DNA from: an uncultured Clostridia bacterium
GTDB lineage: Bacteria > Bacillota > Clostridia > Oscillospirales > Ruminococcaceae
Direction of reading: 5' to 3'
NCBI GenBank assembly: GCA_947627985.1
Contig: CANQYD010000002.1
Coordinates: 1 to 64,000, forward strand
Length of the DNA: 64,000 nt
Positions 42,608 to 49,884 of the stretch are shown here, piece by piece. Within the stretch, counting starts at the first letter, position 1. Every line of letters starts with the position of its first letter. A program made the position numbers and the translations under genes. The notes under the pieces are model-generated. The model saw nothing but the letters and a program-made list of their open reading frames with translations. It was not told the origin of the DNA and ran no database searches.

Positions 42608-43021
42608 CTATTTTTCCTTTGATTCGTTTAAAGCGTATTGCCATGCCTCAAAATCGTCCCATTTATTAAACCCTTTGTCAGCCGATTCATATGTTAGTTT
42701 TGTTTTCGGTACAAAGCTGTCTTCGTCTCCCGGTCTGCACTCATTAAAACGAATCTCGTATCCGAGCTCCTTCATACGAGGAATATACTCCGGCGAGACA
42801 CCGATATATGCCGCGTCCGGGTGCCCGTGACCGCAGCAACATCCGGTAGTTTTAATTCCCATTTCCCAAAGTTTTAATATTTCGGGTAATAGGCACTTAT
42901 CTATAGAGGCTCCGCCTATTCTCGGCGGTTTGTCGGGTTCGGTAGGGTCAGTTACCAGCCAAGGCAAATTTATTCCATAGGTGCACATGTAGTTTTGGAA
43001 TCCAATATCTTCGCAACGCAT
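42608..43021 (-). CDS. Conserved phage hypothetical protein
   Basis: 137 residues from ATG 43021 (GAGGAG). CEDIGFQNYMCTYGINLPWL, then GIKTTGCCCGHGHPDAAYIG; the Cys-Gly-His cluster suggests metal binding. The pattern recurs in Firmicutes phages; function unknown. Confidence 0.65.
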   Translation of the reverse strand: MRCEDIGFQNYMCTYGINLPWLVTDPTEPDKPPRIGGASIDKCLLPEILKLWEMGIKTTGCCCGHGHPDAAYIGVSPEYIPRMKELGYEIRFNECRPGDEDSFVPKTKLTYESADKGFNKWDDFEAWQYALNESKEK

Positions 43022-43037
43022 TAAAATGCTCCTCGAC

Positions 43038-43243
43038 TCAGCTTTTATTAAAAGTATCAATCCATTTTGCAATAAGTTCTGCGTGTTTTGGGCATAAATT
43101 AGCATTACAAGGTTTTATGCCTAAGTGAAGCTTGCCTACTACTTTTCCTTGGGCTGTTAAATTCCAATCTTCATACATTGGTAGAACAAATCCCCTTCTA
43201 CAGCATCCTTACCACACAAATCACATACTATTTTTACAGACAT
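43038..43243 (-). pseudogene. Frameshifted small zinc-finger protein
   Basis: ATG 43243 reads MSVKIVCDLCGKDAVEGDL and soon stops. The sequence after 43195 continues in another frame as VLPMYEDWNLTAQGKVV, then CNANLCPKHAELIAKW. Adding one C to the run CCCC at 43192-43195 (plus strand) joins them into one 69-residue protein with CxxC and CPKH zinc ligands. Real mutation or sequencing error cannot be told. Confidence 0.6.
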
Positions 43244-43249
43244 TTTATA

Positions 43250-43558
43250 TCACCATGCATCCCTTATCCTGAAATAAACTCTGACCACGATACTGCTCCA
43301 CCAATCTTCGCTCTTCTTGATGATTTCTCGTTTTGTTTCACGCCAAGATGAACCATGATCTTCACTTTGACTGCACATTCTGGAGACCATCTCGTCAAGC
43401 AATGTTTCATAACAATCTTTGGCGTCATTGTAAAATGTGAAATCCCATGCAAACTCATTGTGAACTTTGCTGTAATAAACATCGTATTTGTCGTCTATCT
43501 TGACTCTAAGTTGAGTCGGAATGATTTCATCATCAGGTATGTAAAATTGTATTTTCAT
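43250..43558 (-). CDS. Hypothetical protein overlapping the Panacea gene
   Basis: 102 residues. FYIPDDEIIPTQLRVKIDDK and a Trp-rich end (EDWWSSIVVRVYFRIRDAW). The start lies 25 bases inside the Panacea-domain gene, so the two are coupled; it might be the toxin partner. No family recognised. Confidence 0.55.
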   Translation of the reverse strand: MKIQFYIPDDEIIPTQLRVKIDDKYDVYYSKVHNEFAWDFTFYNDAKDCYETLLDEMVSRMCSQSEDHGSSWRETKREIIKKSEDWWSSIVVRVYFRIRDAW

Positions 43559-44012
43559 ATTCTAACCTCATCTGCACTGTTTTTCTTTTAGCTTTCATGT
43601 TTTTGATTAGTGAAAACGGAATTATCTGCTTTGCTCCTATTCCACCCTGATACACAGCTTGCCATGACCCGCCGTCCTCATGAGTCATCTCGACAAGTTT
43701 GGCGACAGGTATGTCGATATACTGGTTAACTATATCATCAATTATCCGAGCATCCTCTGTGCATTCTTCTGCGTATTCTCTTCTTATTGGCAATCCTGCA
43801 AAGCACCCAAACTCATAGTATACAGTAGGTACTGTCGGTCCTGTTGCCCAAGCATATATATTTTCAAAGAAAAGCTCTGAATTTGTCCTTCGATAATATT
43901 CAATCCATACAAAATAAAGAAGATTTTGAAGTTTTAAATTGCTAATAGGCTTGCCTTGCTTATTACAATATGTAATTATGTGCCTTGCAACCGATACAGC
44001 TTGATACATCAT
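43533..44012 (-). CDS. Panacea-domain (DUF4065) protein, antitoxin-like
   Basis: 159 residues. VARHIITYCNKQGKPISNLK with LQNLLYFVWIEY and WATGPTVPTVYYEFG are the GepA/SocA/DUF4065 hallmarks, now called Panacea. These proteins serve as antitoxins for varied toxins or as protease adaptors. The next gene downstream overlaps it. Intact. Confidence 0.8.
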   Translation of the reverse strand: MMYQAVSVARHIITYCNKQGKPISNLKLQNLLYFVWIEYYRRTNSELFFENIYAWATGPTVPTVYYEFGCFAGLPIRREYAEECTEDARIIDDIVNQYIDIPVAKLVEMTHEDGGSWQAVYQGGIGAKQIIPFSLIKNMKAKRKTVQMRLEYENTILHT

Positions 44013-44126
44013 TTTATTATCCTTTCAACTCATCAGTCTGTAAATGTGCCAACCAAAATTCCCTTGCCTTTAATATACTTTTGCTTATTCAAACCTTGCG
44101 AACCTCCTGTAAAACTTTTCTTCTAT

Positions 44127-44360
44127 TCAGCATTCATCGAGTGTTAACTTTTGTCCGTTCCACTCAAAATTGTACGGGTCAATCTGCTCCATTTGCCACA
44201 GTATTTCATTGGCGGCGCTATTGCTGCCGCATTTGACGACACCATTTTTGACTGGGTCTTGGAGTGTAAAAAGCCACCAAGAAACCTCATCGTTCCTGTC
44301 AAACATTTGGCTCAGCACATGATAGTCATCAAGCTTATATCCCCAAAGACGAACCTCCAT
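44127..44360 (-). CDS. Small hypothetical phage protein
   Basis: 77 residues. MEVRLWGYKLDDYHVLSQMF, then SWWLFTLQDP; aromatic-rich. No family recognised. Confidence 0.55.
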   Translation of the reverse strand: MEVRLWGYKLDDYHVLSQMFDRNDEVSWWLFTLQDPVKNGVVKCGSNSAANEILWQMEQIDPYNFEWNGQKLTLDEC

Positions 44361-44363
44361 TAT

Positions 44364-44651
44364 TTATGTCTCCTCATTAGTCTCACCGAGTAAGTTCAAA
44401 ACCTCACCTACAATTATGTTCTTCAGCTCTTCATCGTCGGGTGTGATGACATCGAAGTTAAATGGGAATAGTCTTTTGATTCCCCACTGTCCGTCAGTTG
44501 GGCTGTAAACTACCTCGGAGACCTCAATCATGGATTGCTCCATGTATTTCTTGGTGAGCTCTTCCTTTGTCGCTCCGACAACTTGGAACCAGTAATCACG
44601 GGTTCTACCATCTCGCACAACTTTATTAAAAATTAAATCCTCGCTTTTCAT
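44364..44651 (-). CDS. Hypothetical phage protein
   Basis: 95 residues. Basic N-terminal helix (FNKVVRDGRTRDYWFQVVGA) and an acidic C-terminus. Tightly packed with its neighbours. No family recognised. Confidence 0.6.
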   Translation of the reverse strand: MKSEDLIFNKVVRDGRTRDYWFQVVGATKEELTKKYMEQSMIEVSEVVYSPTDGQWGIKRLFPFNFDVITPDDEELKNIIVGEVLNLLGETNEET

Positions 44652-44660
44652 CTTCTAAAC

Positions 44661-45257
44661 CTACTCCTGATCATATTTGATTCTTCTTTCAACCTCTGCA
44701 TCATTATCTGGGTCGTCAAAGTATTTGTAGGCGAGCATCATGGGGTAGTCAGAATCCTTTGCACGACTCCACATCATGAACTCACACCAGTTTGACTCCC
44801 CTTTGTCGCACCAACTTGGCCACTCAAACATTTCTCCGAAAACATTGTTTTCGTTACGGAATATGTATGAGTGGTCGGTATAGTCAGCGCCGACCTCTAC
44901 TAAAACATCGTTTACGTCTACCCTTTTTGACAGTCTGCAAAGCCAGTTGGAAAATTCCTTCATCGTTCTCTCAAAAAATCTGTCTCTGAGGTTGGCATCT
45001 ACTACGATAATGTATTTAGTTTGAGTTTTAAACCGATGCCATCCGTTACCAAGTTCGCTGTACTGCCCGAATTCGTCATGAGAACATGACTCATTGAATC
45101 CGTTCTTTTGTATGACATATACGTTCATATCCGATTCTAAACCAGTTACTCTCGGTAAGTGAGCAAGAACCGAGTCGAGAATGTATCTTTTCTCAGCCTG
45201 AGACCTGCCCATAGGAGAGACTGTGATTGTTCCTCTGATGTAAGTCCAGCAAGACAT
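44661..45257 (-). CDS. Hypothetical phage protein
   Basis: 198 residues. WTYIRGTITVSPMGRSQAEK, later NGWHRFKTQTKYIIVVDANL and a Trp/Cys-rich part (WPSWCDKGESNWCEFMMW). It has the look of a conserved phage protein in Clostridia; no function assigned. Confidence 0.65.
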   Translation of the reverse strand: MSCWTYIRGTITVSPMGRSQAEKRYILDSVLAHLPRVTGLESDMNVYVIQKNGFNESCSHDEFGQYSELGNGWHRFKTQTKYIIVVDANLRDRFFERTMKEFSNWLCRLSKRVDVNDVLVEVGADYTDHSYIFRNENNVFGEMFEWPSWCDKGESNWCEFMMWSRAKDSDYPMMLAYKYFDDPDNDAEVERRIKYDQE

Positions 45258-45267
45258 TTATCTTACC

Positions 45268-45587
45268 TCACTTTCCAAACATTAAATCGTGCACACTGAC
45301 TCCGTAGCGTCTTTCAAACCAATGCCAAATTTCCTCACGATGAGTACCGGCAGGAAAACCTCGCCATTCGACCTCAATACATTCCGTTTCCGGATTCATA
45401 GGAACGTCACCGAACTCATCCCATAATTCCTTGACTGTTTTATATTTTTTAATAAGACGTCTCCTTCATCTGAAATATAAATCTCAAGCGGATCATAATC
45501 TTGAATGCCGAGTTCCTGCCTGATTCCTTTGGGAATCACGATTCGTCCAAGATCATCAATTCTACGAGTTATACCTGTGGGCTTCAA
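45268..45587 (-). pseudogene. AbrB-type protein with C-terminal domain, frameshifted
   Basis: TTG 45587 after GGAGGT begins KPTGITRRIDDLGRIVIPKG and continues through LEIYISDEGDVLLK, the AbrB/SpoVT swapped-hairpin DNA-binding domain. At a run of six T (45445-45450, plus strand) the frame changes. With one more base the protein reads on as KYKTVKELWDEFGDV, then PMNPETECIEVEW and EEIWHWFERRYGVSVHD to a stop at 45268. As read, the first frame stops at 45396. Either two genes fused by nature and then broken, or an error. Confidence 0.65.
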
Positions 45588-45754
45588 ATAAATCTACCTC
45601 CTTGCAACGCTTAATTTTCTCTTCTTCGTCCATCAAGTCTCCACTTTTACAAACCGATTCTAACGCCCTTTCTTATTTTGGCGATAGCTTAATCTGAAAA
45701 TCTTCCGACGTGCAAACTATTCATAGCGTCTACCTATTCCGCCACCGCATAAAA

Positions 45755-46770
45755 CTAATCTTTTATTGTTTTCTGACCTAACCTAATTTTCTCTTTGAAT
45801 TCATAGTATTTTCTCGTGTACTCATAACTTTTACCGAAAATATTTGTAGCTGCTTTGTAAAGTTGCGGTTCGTATCTTCTCATTATCTCCAATTCTTCCT
45901 CAAAGGACTTGGAGAACGGACATCCGCAGCACCCGGTACGCTTCATTCCATATTCTGTGTAACACTTGCTGTGAACAACAGAATAATGTTTGCAGTATTC
46001 CTCTTTATCAGAATCCCTCAACCACCAAATTGGTCTGAATCTGTCAGTTCCGTCAACATCCTCGTCAAAACAAGTTTGATATGCAGATGCTCTCACACCT
46101 CCTTCAGCTTGTCGAACGCCAATGCAGTCTAAATCATATTTCTTTCCCGACTTAAAGCGCTCTGCTACCTTCTTCTTTGCATACATGCAACATTTATTCG
46201 ATATTTTAAACCGGGGGGGTAGTTGATCATATATTCTCTCATATATGGAGCACGATTGATTATAAATTGTGTCGTGCTGCCACTCGATTCGTTGCAAAAC
46301 CACCTAATAGCACTTTTGCATTTTGGATATTTGTCCACCAATGTATTGTAATCGCTGTCTTCCCACTGAAAATCATGCGTTTGAAGTCGGCTTATCAGTT
46401 CAGAAGCGTATTTGCTCCAAAACGGTATACCGTATTCTTTTACACAAACCGGGATAGGTTTTACTGGCTTGCAACGCTCAATGTGAACCCCATATTTTCC
46501 CTCAAGATTATCCAAGTGTTCGAGTGTCGCTTTGTATTCAAGCCCCGTATCAAAGAATACAAAATCCGTTTTGCCTCTTGAACCGCACCTAAGCATCATA
46601 TCAAGCATTACATCGCTATCTGAGCCTCCGCTTATTGAACACAGTATCTTATTGTGAGAGTCAACGACCTCGGCGCACTTTGCCAGTGCGTTTTGGATTA
46701 CAAAGTTATCAGGCGCTGCTGAGATTAAACTGTTAATATCCACTTTGCTACCTCCTAACCAGTTAATCAA
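45755..46770 (-). pseudogene. Phosphoadenosine phosphosulfate reductase-like protein, frameshifted
   Basis: The first frame (46165-46770) holds the PP-loop SISGGSDSDVMLD and FVFFDTGLEYKATL; the second (45755 to about 46213) carries KCCMYAKKKVAERF, DLDCIGVRQAEGG and RTGCCGCPFSKSFEE, a 4Fe-4S Cys set. They meet at a run of seven G (46213-46219, plus strand); one more base fuses YPP to RFKISNK in a single 338-residue protein. The family activates sulfate or nucleotides through an adenylated intermediate; phage versions often belong to DNA modification or defence. Confidence 0.75.
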
Positions 46771-46782
46771 CTCTAAGCATGT

Positions 46783-47142
46783 TTAAATATAGTATCTCTT
46801 GCCTTTTGCTTTAATGTATCTACCTTTTTTATTAAAGTAGCAAGTTTTGTCGACTACCATTCTTGAATAGTAGTTATCCGTATACTCCATTTCTACAAAA
46901 GCACCGTGATCTGAGATAACAGTTCCGCAATCCAGCTTGATTGGACATTCTTTTATGTATTCCTGCACGCAGTCCCCGCAATACATAATGGATTCGAGAT
47001 TAGTATATGTAATATCGTGCATACCAACGGATTTCCCGCACTTCTCGCAAAACAACTTGGCGCTCCTGTCTGACATATAGCCTTCGCAGGGCTCCCATTT
47101 GCGTCCACTCTTGTTTAATTTGTTTTCCAGCTCTTTCCACAT
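46783..47142 (-). CDS. Zinc-finger hypothetical protein
   Basis: 119 residues. CEKCGKSVG and YCGDCVQEY as zinc-binding pairs, then a beta-rich C-terminus. No family recognised. Confidence 0.6.
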   Translation of the reverse strand: MWKELENKLNKSGRKWEPCEGYMSDRSAKLFCEKCGKSVGMHDITYTNLESIMYCGDCVQEYIKECPIKLDCGTVISDHGAFVEMEYTDNYYSRMVVDKTCYFNKKGRYIKAKGKRYYI

Positions 47143-47188
47143 AATTTATCACCCATTTTTCATAGTTTATCTATTTGGAAAACCCGAA

Positions 47189-47596
47189 TTAAATCCAGAT
47201 TATATCTTCACGCTTGCCGTAATAGCAATGCATAATGACGTCGCGAAGAATATCCCCGTTGATATTTTTGTCGCACCACATCTTGCCGAATTTACGTCCG
47301 CGAGAGCGATCTGAGGCAGGAACCCATTGAAGAATAGTACCGTCTTTGAATATAACCTCAATTCCGTAGCGCCCGACTATTCGTCTAAGAACCTCTTTGC
47401 CGCTCTCTTTTTCTATATTTTCAATTATTTGCAAAGCTTTCTGAAAATCAAACCCACAAACCGCCCAGCGGTTATCAAAGCAGGCTTCTTTTGGCTCTTC
47501 AAAGATTTGAAATGATTGATAATCAGATTCTATGCAAATGCGGCGCTGAGACGAAGTGCATTGGCAGTCGTTTATACAATAATCACATTTGTTCAT
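47189..47596 (-). CDS. Cysteine-rich hypothetical protein
   Basis: 135 residues. MNKCDYCINDCQCTSSQR at the start suggests metal binding; the second half has YGIEVIFKDGTILQWVPA and an Arg-rich stretch. No family recognised. Confidence 0.6.
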   Translation of the reverse strand: MNKCDYCINDCQCTSSQRRICIESDYQSFQIFEEPKEACFDNRWAVCGFDFQKALQIIENIEKESGKEVLRRIVGRYGIEVIFKDGTILQWVPASDRSRGRKFGKMWCDKNINGDILRDVIMHCYYGKREDIIWI

Positions 47597-47610
47597 AAAG
47601 AGCTCCCCCT

Positions 47611-47913
47611 TTACACATCAATGATGCGGACGAAATCGCAAGTTGCAATCGAACCGCAGACATTTTCGCAGTGAAGTTTCGTATAGTTCAGAACAGACTC
47701 AAGAATGACGTCGTAATCCAATTCTTCGTCCTCATGATTCCGAAAGAACCTTTCAAAATCCCACGGCAAAGAATCAATTTCCTCCTGTCTTCCAAATACT
47801 ACGACGGGGCAGTCATAATATGGGGAGCTTTCATCGTTCGTATGAAAGCGGACAATTATAAGGGCGCGTTTCATCTCGGCAATCACATCTTTTAGCGAAT
47901 TTTCTTTACTCAT
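47611..47913 (-). CDS. Hypothetical phage protein
   Basis: 100 residues. An acidic, aromatic sequence (DFERFFRNHEDEELDYDVIL) ending CDFVRIIDV. It overlaps the upstream gene by 8 bases. No family recognised. Confidence 0.6.
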   Translation of the reverse strand: MSKENSLKDVIAEMKRALIIVRFHTNDESSPYYDCPVVVFGRQEEIDSLPWDFERFFRNHEDEELDYDVILESVLNYTKLHCENVCGSIATCDFVRIIDV

Positions 47914-48106
47914 TGTATTTGGTGAACTCCTTTATGTATTCGATCATCTTATCTTCTTCGGGGAAGAAAAGGTCTACTTTCTTTTCGGTCATAAGCCAAC
48001 CAAAGAAGTTGGAGCAAAGCTGCCCGAAGCGCCAGTCGGGGAAAGCCTCCTTGTGGATTCTTTTCATCTCGTCATAAAACGAGTCGAGTCTTTTTGGGTC
48101 TCTCAC
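47906..48106 (-). CDS. Small hypothetical phage protein
   Basis: 66 residues, helical (DSFYDEMKRIHKEAFPDWRF, GQLCSNFFGWL). Conserved-looking but unassigned; resembles small proteins beside it in size and codon use. Confidence 0.6.
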   Translation of the reverse strand: MRDPKRLDSFYDEMKRIHKEAFPDWRFGQLCSNFFGWLMTEKKVDLFFPEEDKMIEYIKEFTKYNE

Positions 48107-48124
48107 TTTTTATTCCTCCTTAAA

Positions 48125-48316
48125 TTAGTCACACTTGATCTCCGAAAATGTTTTCATTTCGGAAGCCATTCTCAATGGGCAATCGGCATATTTTTCAAGC
48201 CAAGTATCAAAATGATAAGAAAGATAAGACTTAAAATTATCAAGTCTGGACGGATGTTCTGCCAAGGTCAGTATTGCATCTGCAACCGTCTGGGCTTCCT
48301 TTATGTATTTCTCCAT
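48125..48316 (-). CDS. Small hypothetical phage protein
   Basis: 63 residues after AGGGAGG. Helical (KEAQTVADAILTLAEHPSRL), then SYHFDTWLEKYADCPLR. No family recognised. Confidence 0.6.
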   Translation of the reverse strand: MEKYIKEAQTVADAILTLAEHPSRLDNFKSYLSYHFDTWLEKYADCPLRMASEMKTFSEIKCD

Positions 48317-48370
48317 ATTATTGCCTCCCTAAAAGTTTCAAAATATGATTTGCAATCTGTAATATCGGCT

Positions 48371-48426
48371 TGCCGAGCCAAAACTTGTTTTGGCTCGGCA
48401 GAACTCGCGAACATTTTCGCGAGTTC
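48371..48426. repeat. Two strong hairpins in tandem
   Basis: 48371-48400: perfect 14-bp arms TGCCGAGCCAAAAC / GTTTTGGCTCGGCA with a 2-base centre. 48401-48426: 11-bp arms GAACTCGCGAA / TTCGCGAGTTC with loop CATT. They fill much of the 236-base gap at 48317-48552. No T-run follows. A minus-strand frame without start codon runs through both. Confidence 0.6.
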
Positions 48427-48552
48427 ATTTGCGTTAGCCGGTATGCTCAAAAAGGCATATTCAAAGTGTTTCTCTTGCTGACAGCAGGAGCGACTGATTT
48501 ATGTATCAGATTCAGCCCATCTTCATTACAAATCTTTAATATTTGTTATAAA

Positions 48553-49059
48553 TCACTCATTCCACCATGAAAAACCTCCGGTTTCATAGCAACCGGCTTC
48601 ATTTAAGTCTGCTTCTGTTACATATTCCGGAATGTCATACTCTGATTTAAACTCCTCAAAGGACGAATATTCTGAGTTGTCATAATACAAGCTTGTCCAG
48701 TCTTCACATTCATCAGTGATACACTTGCCATTGTCATAAATATAATGCTCTTGAAAACCTATTCCCTCCTCCTGAGAGTAAGCTTCCATTCTGAGGTTTA
48801 GCTCCTTAGTGTTGACTGCAAACAAGTCAACGCCGTTGGAATACCCTGATGTTCTGCAGCATGTTTCCAAAGACCAAGCGCAGTCTCCACAAACCTTGAT
48901 GTAGTAATTGTCATCGTCTCCTCCCTCTTCATAAACGTCAGATGAAAAGATTCGATAGAAGTGGTTGGGCTCGTCATAAGACTCCATTTTCTTCATCCAT
49001 TTTTCACAGTCACTCCGTTTGCCCTGCACCATCATCTCAAAATAACAATCGTTTGCCAT
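48553..49059 (-). CDS. Conserved phage hypothetical protein
   Basis: 168 residues. ANDCYFEMMVQGKRSDCEKW at the N-terminus, several Cys, an acidic Tyr-rich C-terminal half ending GGFSWWNE. It resembles short phage proteins that begin with MAN-type strands; no function known. Confidence 0.65.
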   Translation of the reverse strand: MANDCYFEMMVQGKRSDCEKWMKKMESYDEPNHFYRIFSSDVYEEGGDDDNYYIKVCGDCAWSLETCCRTSGYSNGVDLFAVNTKELNLRMEAYSQEEGIGFQEHYIYDNGKCITDECEDWTSLYYDNSEYSSFEEFKSEYDIPEYVTEADLNEAGCYETGGFSWWNE

Positions 49060-49071
49060 GAAGTACCTCCG

Positions 49072-49323
49072 TTATTTATTTCCGGAAAATTTTCCTGTTA
49101 TAATATCATCGTAGCCACTGTTATGCTCATATAACAAGTTAATCAGCATATTTTCCACTTCATCCAGAACATTGTAGTAAACGCTCCCGTAAAGGCAAGC
49201 ACAATTGTCCGGGTCTCTTTCGTCGTCTTCCGGACTCGGTACTTTAATTCCCGCATTCATAAGAGTTTTTTCAAAGACATCAACTATATCAGCGGCGACG
49301 TCTCTTGTATAGATGTCATACAT
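49072..49323 (-). CDS. Hypothetical phage protein
   Basis: 83 residues. YTRDVAADIVDVFEKTLMNA, DDERDPDNCACLYGSVYYNV. Four bases before pnuC. No family recognised. Confidence 0.6.
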   Translation of the reverse strand: MYDIYTRDVAADIVDVFEKTLMNAGIKVPSPEDDERDPDNCACLYGSVYYNVLDEVENMLINLLYEHNSGYDDIITGKFSGNK

Positions 49324-49326
49324 TAT

Positions 49327-49866
49327 TTATCGTCCTCCTATCTTATCGTCTCTTTGACCTGAAAGTCTTGACCAAGTTAAATATCCATAAACGCAATTGA
49401 GCGTCCAAAAGATGAACTGCGCTACCATTACCGCAGACCCTGCGCGGGCAGCCAGAAAGATGCTTCCCGCATCAAGAATAAACCAGTAAATCCATTGTTC
49501 TCTGAATCCGAGCACCATAAAGAGCTGAGCGATGTATGCAGGCACTGAAGTTATTGAATCTACAAACGGGTCAGAATCAAGAGTTCCGAACACAGGTACA
49601 TTCTTGAGGAATATATAATATAGCATTGTGCCGACCAGAAAAATTGCGGCGGTGACGGTGTTGCCGAGAGCCCCGAGCTTTCTCGCTTTGATTTCGAGCG
49701 ATTCCGTCTTTGTGTTCTTGTCGTATCGTTTTGCCCAAGCGTACATTCCATAGAGCATCGTGATGAAATACATCACGTTTTCAATTGTTTCACCGTGAAG
49801 TCTGTTCGGAATTGAGAAGCAAAAGACGTAGGTAAAAAGCTGAACGAACCCAAAAAGGTAAGGATT
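49327..49866 (-). pseudogene. pnuC: Nicotinamide riboside transporter PnuC, 5'-truncated
   Basis: Several membrane helices; the C-terminal half (DPFVDSITSVPAYIAQLFMV, REQWIYWFILDAGSIF) is typical PnuC. The open frame continues upstream of the only start codons (49776) as NPYLFGFVQLFTYVFCFSIP, matching an inner PnuC segment, up to a stop at about 49867. So roughly the first third of the protein is missing, cut off just before the ribosome site of the opposite-strand DGR gene. A protein from GTG/ATG 49776/49773 would be 149 residues and probably not functional. NAD precursor uptake genes are common in large phages. Confidence 0.8.
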
Positions 49867-49884
49867 TTAAAGGAGGGCTTTTAA

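Noticed and set aside
49327..49776. Complete short PnuC starting at GTG 49776
   Set aside because: PnuC-like sequence continues upstream of the start codon to the junction, so the gene is truncated and not naturally short.
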